Below are positions 21,955-30,056 of a stretch of DNA of 35,900 nt, piece by piece. A program made the translations under genes and the position numbers. The DNA is from Candidatus Magasanikbacteria bacterium CG10_big_fil_rev_8_21_14_0_10_47_10. GTDB taxonomy: Bacteria > Patescibacteriota > Patescibacteriia > Magasanikbacterales > UBA922. The notes under the pieces were generated by a model. The model had not been told where the DNA came from, did no database searches, and saw only the letters and a program-made list of their open reading frames with translations. The stretch covers positions 4,264 to 40,163 of the forward strand of contig PFCB01000010.1 of the NCBI GenBank assembly GCA_002773135.1, given 5' to 3'. Every line of letters begins with the position of its first letter. Position 1 is the first letter of the stretch.

Positions 21955-22545
21955 ATGAAAAAACAAATACTTATCATCGCGGGGCCAACAGGTTCAGGGG
22001 AGAGCACTATCACCAAGGCGCTTATTGATCGCTATGAAAATGTTACGCGCCTTATTACCGCGACAACACGGAAGCCGCGGCTTAACGAAAAACATGCGGC
22101 TGATTATTATTTTTTTGATGAGGATGAGTTTAAGCGTGAGATGACAAAGGGGAATATGGTAGAACATACATTTGTCCCCGGGCGGGGTGTGTATTACGGC
22201 ACATATAAGCCCGAGCTTGAAAAGAAATTACGCCAGGGGCTGACCATTATTGTTAATCCTGACGTCGTCGGTGCCCGATTTTATAAAAAAGAGTACGGCG
22301 CGACAACTATTTTTGTCAAAACAGTGTCATTGGATGTTCTGCGAGACAGGATCGTGAAGAGGGATCCCTCCATATCGCACGATGAGCTGCAAAGCCGGCT
22401 GGCGGCGGCAACCTATGAGCTTGACAATGAGGAGCCTTTTTATGATTATGTCCTTATTAATGAAGATGGCAAACTCGAGGAGGTGGTCGCTCAAATTGAG
22501 GCTATTTTGGCCAAAGAGGGCTATCAGCTGGAACCGAAGACTTGA
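21955..22545 (+). CDS. gmk: Guanylate kinase homologue with altered P-loop
   Basis: This 196-residue protein has the guanylate kinase fold: IIAGPTGSGESTITKALI (residues 7-24), ITATTRKPRLNEKHAADYYFF with GMP-binding residues, EHTFVPGRGVYYGTYK, and a C-terminal helix region. The family phosphorylates GMP to GDP. The Walker A loop normally reads GxxGxGKS/T; here the invariant Lys is Glu16 (codon GAG, one base from AAG). It starts 5 bases after the rluA-like gene, so the two are co-transcribed. The change could abolish or alter ATP binding, or be a lineage-wide variant. Confidence 0.85.
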   Translation: MKKQILIIAGPTGSGESTITKALIDRYENVTRLITATTRKPRLNEKHAADYYFFDEDEFKREMTKGNMVEHTFVPGRGVYYGTYKPELEKKLRQGLTIIVNPDVVGARFYKKEYGATTIFVKTVSLDVLRDRIVKRDPSISHDELQSRLAAATYELDNEEPFYDYVLINEDGKLEEVVAQIEAILAKEGYQLEPKT

Positions 22546-22570
22546 CAAGGGGAGTCCAATCGGGTACACT
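22542..22570 (+). promoter_or_regulatory. Strong promoter of the rplS gene
   Basis: TTGACA (22542-22547), 17 bases and TACACT (22565-22570). It overlaps the last codon of the guanylate kinase gene. The L19 start is at 22636, so a leader of about 59 bases is transcribed. Confidence 0.85.
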
Positions 22571-22576
22571 ATGGCA

Positions 22577-22635
22577 ACATTTGAGTTCTGACGTTGGGTG
22601 ATAAATTCAACCTCTCAGCTAACAGTATATATTGT
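22577..22635 (+). promoter_or_regulatory. Leader of the L19 mRNA, possible autoregulatory structure
   Basis: GTTG/CAAC and an outer TGAG/CTCA can pair around GGTGATAAATT in this leader. Several bacterial L19 leaders act as ribosomal-protein-binding switches, but I cannot show homology to a known one. Confidence 0.4.
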
Positions 22636-23025
22636 ATGGAAGATGTCCGTCACGCACTGAAACCGGGAATGGTTGTCCGTGTACATCAAAAAATTAAGGA
22701 TATTGGGAAAAACGGCGAAGAAAAAGTACGTATTCAGATTTTTGAGGGTACTATCCTTGCCGTGAAGCATGGCAATGAAACAGGGGCTACCTTTACCGTA
22801 CGAAAAGTATCAAACGGCGTTGGAGTGGAAAAGATATTTCCGATTCATTCCCCGATTGTTGATATGGTAGAGCTTGTGAGACAATATCGGGTTCGTCAGG
22901 GGAGAGCGTACTATTTGCGAAATTTCAAAAAACGTCTTAAAGAGGTTCCGCTTGGTAAGATGTCTTCCACATCGGAAGAAAAAACCAAGGCTCCAGATGA
23001 GGAACCAACAAAAATTGAAGAATAA
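22636..23025 (+). CDS. rplS: 50S ribosomal protein L19
   Basis: This 129-residue protein has the L19 core: LKPGMVVRVHQKIKDIGKNGEEKVRIQIFEGTILA, KHGNETGATFTVRKVSNGVGVEKIFPIHSP and RQGRAYYLRNFKKRLKEV. It binds near the subunit interface of the large subunit. The C-terminal 20 residues form an acidic, probably disordered tail beyond the usual end (about 115 residues). The ATG at 22636 is chosen from the conserved N-terminus; a longer reading from 22594 is not supported. Confidence 0.96.
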   Translation: MEDVRHALKPGMVVRVHQKIKDIGKNGEEKVRIQIFEGTILAVKHGNETGATFTVRKVSNGVGVEKIFPIHSPIVDMVELVRQYRVRQGRAYYLRNFKKRLKEVPLGKMSSTSEEKTKAPDEEPTKIEE

Positions 23026-23026
23026 A

Positions 23027-23093
23027 AAAATCCCCCGGCCACGCGTCTTGCCAATTAGGTCAAGATGAAAGCGGAAACGGGGGTTTTTTTATT
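23027..23093. terminator. Terminator between rplS and uvrA
   Basis: AAAAAAATCCCCCG and CGGGGGTTTTTTT form the outer stem, with an inner TCTTGCC/GGTCAAGA hairpin in the 40-base loop. T-runs on both strands make it usable for the convergent rplS and uvrA genes. Confidence 0.85.
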
Positions 23094-23105
23094 TTCTCAA
23101 CTTTT

Positions 23106-25946
23106 TTATTTTTTTCCTGCCTTCATTGCCTCCCTAAGATACACGGCGGTCAAACTTTTTTTCTCCTTGAGAATCTCCTTGGGCGTGCCGGCGGCCACGA
23201 CGTATCCCCCTTTGTTTCCTCCCTCCGGTCCCAAGTCAATAACATAGTCGGCGCTTTTAATGATATCAAGGTTGTGTTCAATCGTAATGACCGTGTTGCC
23301 TTTGTCAACCAGCTTGTTTAGCACATCCAGCAGGCGTGTTATGTCTTCAAAATGCAAACCGGTTGTCGGTTCGTCCAGAATATACAGGGTTTTTCCGGTT
23401 GAGCGGCGAGATAATTCGGTCGCAAGTTTGATACGTTGGGCTTCACCGCCTGAAAGGGTTGTGGCCGGTTGGCCCAAATGGACATATCCAAGGCCAACAT
23501 CTCGAAGAAGTTTTAGCTTGTCAGAAATGACGGGGACATCATGAAAAAAGCGGAATGATTGTTCAATTGTCATTTCCAAAACATCAGCAATGTTTTTTCC
23601 TCTATAGTGAATATCGAGCGCTTCCTTGTTATACCGTCTTCCTTCACATTCGCTGCACTCCACAAAGACATCTGCCAAAAATTGCATTGGAATGCGTCTG
23701 TATCCTTCTCCGGAGCAGGCTTCACAGCGGCCGCCGCCTTTTACGTTGAAACTAAACATGCCTGCGTCATACCCTCGCATTTTCGACTCCGGCTGGCTTG
23801 TAAAGACGTCCCGAATCGCAGTGAAGACGCCCGTGTATGTGGCGGGGTTTGAACGGGGCGTGCGACCGATGGGTGCCTGGTCGATTGAAATAACTTTATC
23901 AATATTTTTTACGCCTTTGATCGCTTTGTGCGACCCGGGCTCAGCCTTTGCTCGATAAAAATGCTTCGAGAGGGCGCGTGCCAGTGTGTCTATAACAAGG
24001 CTTGATTTTCCTGATCCTGATACTCCTGTGACGCAGGTAAACGTGCCAAGCGGAAATGACGCATCAACATTTTGCAGGTTAAATGCCGTGGCGCCGATAA
24101 CGTCAATTGATGTACCATTGCCTTTTCGATATTTTGCTTTTGCCGCGATTATTTTCTCTCCGGATAAGTACAGTCCGGTCAGAGATTGTTTGTTTTTCTT
24201 TATTTGTGCGGCTTTACCGGTGGCAATGATTTCACCGCCATAGGTGCCGGCGCCCGGTCCGACATCAATTACAAAATCAGCCTGCTCTATGGTAGCTTGG
24301 TCGTGCTCAACAACAATAACCGTGTTACCAATATCGCGAAGCGTTTTGAGTGTGTCAATCAGCTGCATGTTGTCTCTTGGGTGCAGACCAATAGATGGCT
24401 CATCGAGAATATATATCACGTCAGTGAGGCCGGTCGAAAGCTGGGTTGACAGCCGAATGCGCTGTGCTTCTCCACCCGAAAGGGTTGTCACGGATCGGTT
24501 GAGTGTTAGGTACGGGAGCCCAACCCGGCACAAATTTTCCAAACGAGATCGTATTTCTTTGCAAATAGGGACGGCGATGTCTATATGTTTTTTTTCAACC
24601 GATTTTAGAAATGAATGTACCCCGGTAGATTGAAATAGGGTTGCCAGGGACTCGATATTCATTTCAACGACGTCGGCAATGGTATAGTCGCCGATTTTAA
24701 CAAAGAGGGATGTCCGCTTAAGCCGCTTTCCCTCGCAGACGGGACATATCTTTTCGCGCATGTATTGCTCTATTTCCTTTCGAATATATTCGGAGTCCGT
24801 TTGCGCGTGCCGAGTGATCAAATTTGGAACAATTCCTTCAAAAAAAGTTGTTTTTCCCTCTACATCATATGATTGTCCGTCCGTGCCGTAGTACAAAATG
24901 TCCATCACTTTTTGAGGAAGATCTTTTACCGGCATGTCTACGGAAAAATCGTGAGCGTCGGCTACTGTCTTGAGCAACTTTTGATATTGCGACTGATTGC
25001 CCACGATTCGTGTCCATGGTTGGATCGCCCCCTCCGCGAGCGTAAGTCTTGGATTGGGAATAACCAGCTCCTGTTCTACGTCCAACGTATATCCCAATCC
25101 CGTGCAGCGTGGGCATGCGCCATAGGGGCTATTGAAACTAAAGCTTCTTGGCTCAATCTGATCAAAGGTCGTCTGCGTTTCGGCGGAATAGGGGCGCGTT
25201 GAAAAAAGGTGCTCTTCATCGGTGTGGTCATCCATGAGCACAAGAAATCCATTGGTGAGATCGAGCGCCTTTTCGACTATGTCCGGAATATTTATTTTTT
25301 TTCCCGCGTCGATACATCCTACAATAGCATCAATGTCGTATGTTTTTGTCGAATCAAATTTGTATTTTTTGAATTCGGGCAGAGTCATTCGTACGCCGTT
25401 GAGACGTAGGTGCGTATAGCCGGATTGCTCGACACTTGCAATCAAGGCTTTCGGCTTCACGGTCTTTCCGTACGTCAGCGGCGCGATAATTGTCAGTTCA
25501 TTTGTTGTGCGTGCCAGTTCGCGAATTTTTTCCGCTATTTCTCCGCTGGTATATTGGATAACAGGCGTATTGGTCTCCGGGTCGTACTGCGTGCCCAGCC
25601 GCGCAAACAGGAGTCTGAGGTAATCATAAATTTCCGTTGTTGTACCAACGGTGGAGCGGGGATTTTGTGAAATATTTTTTTGATCGATGGCAATTGTCGG
25701 GGACAGTCCTTTTATTTCGTCCACATCGGGCTTGTCCTGGATATCCATGAATTGTCTGGCATAGGCGGAGAGGCTTTCCGCGTACCGCCGCTGTCCTTCG
25801 GCATAAATCGTATCAAAGGCAAGTGATGATTTGCCGGATCCCGAGAGACCCGTGATGACAGTAAATTTATTTTTCGGGATCTTCACCGAAACATTTTTCA
25901 AATTGTGTACCCGTGCGTTGGTCACGGATATATATTTATCTGGCAT
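23106..25946 (-). CDS. uvrA: UvrABC system protein A
   Basis: This 946-residue ATPase recognises DNA damage in nucleotide excision repair. It has two ABC-type modules, with Walker A GLSGSGKSSL near the N-terminus and GVSGSGKSSL in the second half. Zinc-finger regions are CPRCTGLGYT, CPVCEGKRLKR and the CEACSGEGYRR to CSECEGRRYN pair, and both signature motifs (LSGGEAQRIRL and LSGGEAQRIKL) and Walker B segments (ILDEPS and ILDEPT) are present. Length is typical (about 940). The ATG at 25946 gives the usual N-terminus; one at 25955 is also possible, but an in-frame ATG at 25970 lies in the -10 box. Confidence 0.97.
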   Translation of the reverse strand: MPDKYISVTNARVHNLKNVSVKIPKNKFTVITGLSGSGKSSLAFDTIYAEGQRRYAESLSAYARQFMDIQDKPDVDEIKGLSPTIAIDQKNISQNPRSTVGTTTEIYDYLRLLFARLGTQYDPETNTPVIQYTSGEIAEKIRELARTTNELTIIAPLTYGKTVKPKALIASVEQSGYTHLRLNGVRMTLPEFKKYKFDSTKTYDIDAIVGCIDAGKKINIPDIVEKALDLTNGFLVLMDDHTDEEHLFSTRPYSAETQTTFDQIEPRSFSFNSPYGACPRCTGLGYTLDVEQELVIPNPRLTLAEGAIQPWTRIVGNQSQYQKLLKTVADAHDFSVDMPVKDLPQKVMDILYYGTDGQSYDVEGKTTFFEGIVPNLITRHAQTDSEYIRKEIEQYMREKICPVCEGKRLKRTSLFVKIGDYTIADVVEMNIESLATLFQSTGVHSFLKSVEKKHIDIAVPICKEIRSRLENLCRVGLPYLTLNRSVTTLSGGEAQRIRLSTQLSTGLTDVIYILDEPSIGLHPRDNMQLIDTLKTLRDIGNTVIVVEHDQATIEQADFVIDVGPGAGTYGGEIIATGKAAQIKKNKQSLTGLYLSGEKIIAAKAKYRKGNGTSIDVIGATAFNLQNVDASFPLGTFTCVTGVSGSGKSSLVIDTLARALSKHFYRAKAEPGSHKAIKGVKNIDKVISIDQAPIGRTPRSNPATYTGVFTAIRDVFTSQPESKMRGYDAGMFSFNVKGGGRCEACSGEGYRRIPMQFLADVFVECSECEGRRYNKEALDIHYRGKNIADVLEMTIEQSFRFFHDVPVISDKLKLLRDVGLGYVHLGQPATTLSGGEAQRIKLATELSRRSTGKTLYILDEPTTGLHFEDITRLLDVLNKLVDKGNTVITIEHNLDIIKSADYVIDLGPEGGNKGGYVVAAGTPKEILKEKKSLTAVYLREAMKAGKK

Positions 25947-25968
25947 AGGTATCATAAAGTTAGCTCCC

Positions 25969-25997
25969 ATTCTATAACAAAAAAGCCGCGGTGTCAA
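25969..25997 (-). promoter_or_regulatory. uvrA promoter embedded in the preceding terminator
   Basis: TTGACA (25997-25992, minus) lies in the loop of a terminator hairpin, and TAGAAT (25974-25969) follows after 17 bases. Transcription would begin about 16 bases before the start codon. Confidence 0.72.
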
Positions 25998-26006
25998 TCC
26001 CGCGGC
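25979..26006 (-). terminator. Terminator of the pilin-like gene
   Basis: On the minus strand GCCGCGG and CCGCGGC form a 7-bp stem around GATTGACA, followed by TTTTTTG. The loop carries the -35 box of uvrA. Confidence 0.85.
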
Positions 26007-26019
26007 GTATATATTTGTT

Positions 26020-27480
26020 CTATTCGTCGCAACTCTCTTCGACGACTGATTCATCTAGAGCGGGAAACGACGATCTATCCAGGTGGATATTGCACTGGGT
26101 ACCTCTTTGTAGCTCTTCTTGGGTAAACAAGTATTTTTGCAAATCAGTTTTGAGTTTGGCCATATAGGTTGTATTCCCTTCCAGCGTGTCTGCTATCCCC
26201 TCGCAACTGCAGCTTGAATCCTGCGCGTCGTCGCCGCAGTCCACGGGAAGAGATAAGCTTTCGCGGACCCATTTTGATAGGTTCACATTACACAAATTTG
26301 TATTTTGCGGATCACGGCCAATGGCGTGCCAGTCGTCTGAGCCGGCGATGGCGATCCCAAACGCGCCCCGCGTGTCATTTACTTCGGCAACAAGATAGTA
26401 ACCCAACAGGCCGCCATCTCCACTGCAGAGACTGGAGACAGGTTCTCGCGGAAACAGATAAAATTGACCGCGTCCGTCCTTGGTTGTTTGCGCGTCTATG
26501 CCACCGCCGACCAGACGCGTGTGCCCATTTTCGCACAACGCGACCAAGTTAAGGTTATTATCGATCACTTCATTGGGATCTCCAAAATTTGGTCCGGCTT
26601 CAATGTTCCCGGTGAGCGCGGCCTTCATACAAATTGATTTTTGTTTGAGGTCCGGTTGCACGCAGGCAAAATTTGTTTGTTCGCAAAACACGCCATGACA
26701 AATTTCAGCGGCGCTGCTTTCAATGAAGTATACTTGTCCGCAGTCAGCGCGCGCCGGGTCAACGGAAAAGGTGGTCTGGCTGAATGCTTGCTTTTTTTCG
26801 TCGGTTGAGGTGCCTTTTTCTTCTCCTTGTATTCTATAAAAACCCACCCGTTTGCCTGTTTCAACTTGGTTGCACGTACTAATGGGGAAAGAGACATTGC
26901 GGACCATCCAGACCTGAGGGAGACGAAAATTTACGAGAAATGGGTTGATGGTATTTAATATGGTGTACGAAATAACAGCAAGAAACAGTCCAACCAGCGC
27001 GCCACTGATCCTTTTTTTCGCGCTGTCTATGGTGGCTGTATTACCGCCGGACATGGTCCACTGCAGCCCGGCCACGATAATCATGACAACGGCCAATATG
27101 GAGGCGGCCAGTATGCCGTAACGGTACATATATTGGATAAAGGATCCGATGTTTGCGAACTGGCTTTTCCCCCCAAAAGAAATAGCGGTCACGGTTTGTC
27201 CTACCGGAAGACAAAAACCAAGCGCCTCTGTTTTTCCATTCACAGTTTTTTCTTTTCCACACACGCTTATCGCATCGGGTTCTTTATAAAATCCGGCGCG
27301 CGCTTCGCTATCCGTAACCGGGGTTCCGGCAACACCGTTTAATTTTCTGTCCGCGATGCACTCGGATTCCGTAAAACAGCGGTTGTCCAGCTGGGCGAAT
27401 GTCACGGATGGTACCAGCAAAAAAAATATGAGAGGGATGAATAATAATTGAGATGGGTATTTCAGCCCGAATGATGTCAT
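26020..27480 (-). CDS. Secreted pilin-like membrane protein with Cys-rich domain
   Basis: This 486-residue protein starts with a signal peptide (hydrophobic to about residue 29, AQLD), a short Cys-containing stretch, and then two membrane helices (about 121-141 and 158-178) that read VVMIIVAGLQWTMSGGNTAT and KKRISGALVGLFLAVISYTI. This pair is the T4SS/VirB2-like pilin signature found widely in Patescibacteria. About 300 residues follow, with 14 cysteines, and 4 more lie before the helices; I know no family for this part. It is probably a surface or pilus protein. A DsbA-like gene lies 9 bases upstream in the same operon. Confidence 0.8.
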   Translation of the reverse strand: MTSFGLKYPSQLLFIPLIFFLLVPSVTFAQLDNRCFTESECIADRKLNGVAGTPVTDSEARAGFYKEPDAISVCGKEKTVNGKTEALGFCLPVGQTVTAISFGGKSQFANIGSFIQYMYRYGILAASILAVVMIIVAGLQWTMSGGNTATIDSAKKRISGALVGLFLAVISYTILNTINPFLVNFRLPQVWMVRNVSFPISTCNQVETGKRVGFYRIQGEEKGTSTDEKKQAFSQTTFSVDPARADCGQVYFIESSAAEICHGVFCEQTNFACVQPDLKQKSICMKAALTGNIEAGPNFGDPNEVIDNNLNLVALCENGHTRLVGGGIDAQTTKDGRGQFYLFPREPVSSLCSGDGGLLGYYLVAEVNDTRGAFGIAIAGSDDWHAIGRDPQNTNLCNVNLSKWVRESLSLPVDCGDDAQDSSCSCEGIADTLEGNTTYMAKLKTDLQKYLFTQEELQRGTQCNIHLDRSSFPALDESVVEESCDE

Positions 27481-27489
27481 ATATTCCCG

Positions 27490-28263
27490 TTATGATTTTT
27501 GCAATTCTTCGACAATCAAATTTTGCCAGGATTCCAACTTTGTGACACCCTCTATCCGTTGGTTATTCAATAAGTATGTTGGCGTGCCGCGAACACCGGC
27601 GTTGATGCCATCTTGGAGATCCTGATTAATTTCATTGATGTATTTGTTGGTCGCCAGACAGCTTGAGAATGTTTCTTCGTTGAGATTGAGTCGATGCGCG
27701 TATGACAAGAGGGCATCATCGCTAAGCTGTTGCTTTTCAAATAGCAGGCGGTAGTATTCCCAGAATGCATTTTGTTCATGCGCGCATTGAGCCGCAAGCG
27801 CCGCCTGGGCGGCATGCGGATGAATTTGGCTAACCGGAAAATGCTTAAACACAATATTCACTGCCGGTCCGTATTGGTCTCTGATTTGTTCAAAATCATT
27901 GTACGCGGCGCGGCAGTAGGGGCATTCAAAGTCAATGAAGGCGATAATGGTCACGCTCGCGTCTGCGTTGCCAAACATCGGATTGTGGGGATGAATTTGT
28001 TTTGTAATGTCTATATCAACCGTACTGCGGCCGGTGTTTGCTCCGGGTAACAGCGAAAGCTGCTCTTGAAATCTCTCGTTGAGTTGGGTGCGTTTTGCCG
28101 GGTCTCCATAGCGTTCCACCCACAGGTAATAGCTGAACAGAGCAAGAAATGCAAAGGCGGCCAGCACGAACAGGCCGACAGCAACAAAAAACACACGCTT
28201 TCCTGTACTGGAATGCCTTGGTGATGGGAGCGGCTGCTCCGGTATTGGCATTGGGTCGGGCAT
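27490..28263 (-). CDS. DsbA-like thiol-disulfide oxidoreductase
   Basis: This 257-residue protein has one N-terminal membrane helix (about residues 23-47) and an extracytoplasmic thioredoxin-fold domain. The active site is FECPYC (Cys114 and Cys117), with the family's VFKHFPVSQIHPHA region and the cis-Pro loop GTPTYLLN. It should introduce disulfide bonds into exported proteins. The next gene, 9 bases downstream, encodes a protein with 18 cysteines that is an obvious client. The start at 28263 is supported by an extended -10 promoter 10 bases upstream. Confidence 0.9.
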   Translation of the reverse strand: MPDPMPIPEQPLPSPRHSSTGKRVFFVAVGLFVLAAFAFLALFSYYLWVERYGDPAKRTQLNERFQEQLSLLPGANTGRSTVDIDITKQIHPHNPMFGNADASVTIIAFIDFECPYCRAAYNDFEQIRDQYGPAVNIVFKHFPVSQIHPHAAQAALAAQCAHEQNAFWEYYRLLFEKQQLSDDALLSYAHRLNLNEETFSSCLATNKYINEINQDLQDGINAGVRGTPTYLLNNQRIEGVTKLESWQNLIVEELQKS

Positions 28264-28273
28264 ATGAGGCTGT

Positions 28274-28282
28274 AGTATAGCA
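28274..28282 (-). promoter_or_regulatory. Extended -10 promoter of the dsbA-pilin operon
   Basis: TGC precedes TATACT on the minus strand (28282-28274). The -35 is weak (TTGTCA lies 22 bases away). The start codon follows 10 bases later, so the mRNA is nearly leaderless. Confidence 0.6.
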
Positions 28283-28378
28283 CATTATTGTATGGTTGGG
28301 TTGACAATATTGTTCGTTTCCTGCAGTCTCCTGTATTGCCCTATGTTCCGTTGGCGCGGTACTATATGTGACCACTTC

Positions 28379-28407
28379 TTGACAAATCCCTCTCACCCCT
28401 CTATACT
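28379..28407 (+). promoter_or_regulatory. Strong promoter of the rpsB-tsf operon
   Basis: TTGACA (28379-28384), exactly 17 bases and TATACT (28402-28407). A leader of about 87 bases follows. The remaining part of the 237-base gap holds the divergent dsbA promoter. Confidence 0.88.
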
Positions 28408-28413
28408 ATCGCC

Positions 28414-28500
28414 ACATTATATATCTCTCACCCGGGCTCATTTTCCTCTTTGCTGATCACTCGGCATGGTTGCCTGGGGAGGTTAAAAGGAATACACTAT
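28414..28500 (+). promoter_or_regulatory. Structured leader of the rpsB mRNA
   Basis: CCCGGGC can pair with GCCTGGG (one wobble), enclosing a hairpin GCTGA-TCAC-TCGGC. S2 leaders in many bacteria bind S2 and repress the operon, so this may be such a site. AAGGA lies 10 bases before the ATG, one of the few Shine-Dalgarno-like sites in the window. Confidence 0.5.
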
Positions 28501-29283
28501 ATGAAAATCCCAAGTATCCTGGAAATGCTCCAGGCCGGTGTCCATTTTGGTCACCAAAAATCTCGTTGGCACCCTAAAATGGCGCCTTTTATATTTACCG
28601 CGCGTCATGGAGTCCATATTTTGGATTTGGAAAAAACGCAAGAGCAGCTCAATCAAGTGTTGGCTCAAGTAAAGGATTTGGCCGCACAGGGGAAAACGAT
28701 CTTGTTTGTGAGTACCAAGCCGCAAGCAAAAAATATTGTGAAGGAATCCGCGATTGCCTGTGACAGCCCGTATTTGATAGACCGGTGGATTGGCGGCATG
28801 CTTACCAATTACGCGGAAATAAAAAAATTGATCAAAAAATATAATACGCTCAAAGAGCAACAGGCTTCCGGTGAACTGGGAAAGTACACCAAAAAAGAAC
28901 AGCTGGAGATTGCAAAGAGCCTTGAAAAAATGGATGGTTCGCTTTCGGGGTTGGCCGGACTGACCGCCATGCCGGATGCGATATTTGTGCCGGCAATGCA
29001 GCGTGAAAAAACCGCGGTAACAGAGGCAAACCGTACGGGCGTGGCGGTTATTGCCGTATGTGACACAAACGCGGATCCAAGCAAAGCATCGTATGTTATT
29101 CCGGCAAATGACGATGCTGTTCGTTCCATTGAAATGATCGTGAAGCTTGTTTCAGACGCGATAGCCGAAGGCAAGGCCGCATTTGAAAAAAAGAATTTGG
29201 ACGAAAAGAGCCTTGCTGATAAAAAAGTGACTGACAAAGCACGAGAGTCTTCCAAGAAGGAAGAACCGGTACGAGAAGAATAG
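28501..29283 (+). CDS. rpsB: 30S ribosomal protein S2
   Basis: This 260-residue protein shows the S2 signature in order: MLQAGVHFGHQKSRWHPKMAPFI, VSTKPQAKNIV, DRWIGGMLTNYAEIKK and ADPSKASYVIPANDDA. It sits on the small subunit near the platform. The C-terminal 30 residues are charged and low in complexity, a common extra tail. The ATG at 28501 matches the family start; 28450 would lie in the structured leader. It is followed after 44 bases by tsf, the usual rpsB-tsf pair. Confidence 0.97.
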   Translation: MKIPSILEMLQAGVHFGHQKSRWHPKMAPFIFTARHGVHILDLEKTQEQLNQVLAQVKDLAAQGKTILFVSTKPQAKNIVKESAIACDSPYLIDRWIGGMLTNYAEIKKLIKKYNTLKEQQASGELGKYTKKEQLEIAKSLEKMDGSLSGLAGLTAMPDAIFVPAMQREKTAVTEANRTGVAVIAVCDTNADPSKASYVIPANDDAVRSIEMIVKLVSDAIAEGKAAFEKKNLDEKSLADKKVTDKARESSKKEEPVREE

Positions 29284-29327
29284 GTAAGGTCGTGATTTGT
29301 GAATTTGTATAGTAGCATTACAATCGT

Positions 29328-29975
29328 ATGACAATAACAGCAAAGGACATAGCCGCGCTGCGTGAAAAAACAGGCGCCGGGATGCTTGATTGTAAAAAAG
29401 CATTGGAAGAGTCACATGGCGACATGGAGTCTGCCATTGATTGGCTCCGCAAACGGGGCGCTGCCAAGGCCGCAAAGCGGGCTGATAAAGTTGCCGCGGA
29501 AGGCGCGGTTGCCAGTTATATTCATGGAAATGGCAGAATTGGCGTGTTGGTGGAAGTGAATTGCGAGACGGACTTTGTCGCAAAAAACGAGCAGTTTCAA
29601 GAACTGGTTCGCGATATTGCCATGCATATTGCTGCCATAAGTCCGCAGTACGTTTCTCGCGATGAGGTTCCATTGGAAATGATTGAAAGGGAAAAAGCCA
29701 TTTATCGTGATCAGCTCAACGCGGAAGGAAAGCCGGAAGAGATGGTGGAGAAGATTCTGGAAGGCAAGCTCAATAAGTTTTACGAGGAAATTTGTCTGCT
29801 TGATCAGAAGTTTATAAAGGACGAAGATAAGACCATTGCCAAACTGCTTGAGGAAAAGACCGCGGAAATTGGAGAAAAGATACACATTCGACGCTTTGCC
29901 CTGTATCGCCTGGGTGAGGGGATTGAAAAACAAGAGTCAAATTTGGCAAAAGAAGTTGCCGAGCAATTGGCATAA
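29328..29975 (+). CDS. tsf: Elongation factor Ts
   Basis: This 215-residue protein recycles elongation factor Tu by exchanging GDP for GTP. It starts with a UBA-like domain ([27 protein letters not shown], about residues 2-28), followed by [20 protein letters not shown] (about 76-95), the classical EF-Ts signature. It is shorter than the E. coli protein (283) and close to short forms such as that of Thermus (about 196), with only one core subdomain repeat complete. It follows rpsB in the usual order, and a strong terminator follows. Confidence 0.96.
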   Translation: MTITAKDIAALREKTGAGMLDCKKALEESHGDMESAIDWLRKRGAAKAAKRADKVAAEGAVASYIHGNGRIGVLVEVNCETDFVAKNEQFQELVRDIAMHIAAISPQYVSRDEVPLEMIEREKAIYRDQLNAEGKPEEMVEKILEGKLNKFYEEICLLDQKFIKDEDKTIAKLLEEKTAEIGEKIHIRRFALYRLGEGIEKQESNLAKEVAEQLA

Positions 29976-29989
29976 TCACAGAGAAATAC

Positions 29990-30019
29990 AAAAGAGGCTG
30001 TTCACGCGGCCTCTTTTTT
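29990..30019 (+). terminator. Terminator of the rpsB-tsf operon
   Basis: AAAAGAGGC and GCCTCTTTT form a 9-bp stem around a 10-base loop, continuing into TT. Confidence 0.9.
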
Positions 30020-30056
30020 GTTACTCTACTCTCAGTATTCATTTCATTTTTTTCGT

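Noticed and set aside
23106-26054. uvrA start at 26054 or 25970
   Set aside because: The first would run through the terminator and the second overlaps the -10 box; 25946 gives the family N-terminus.
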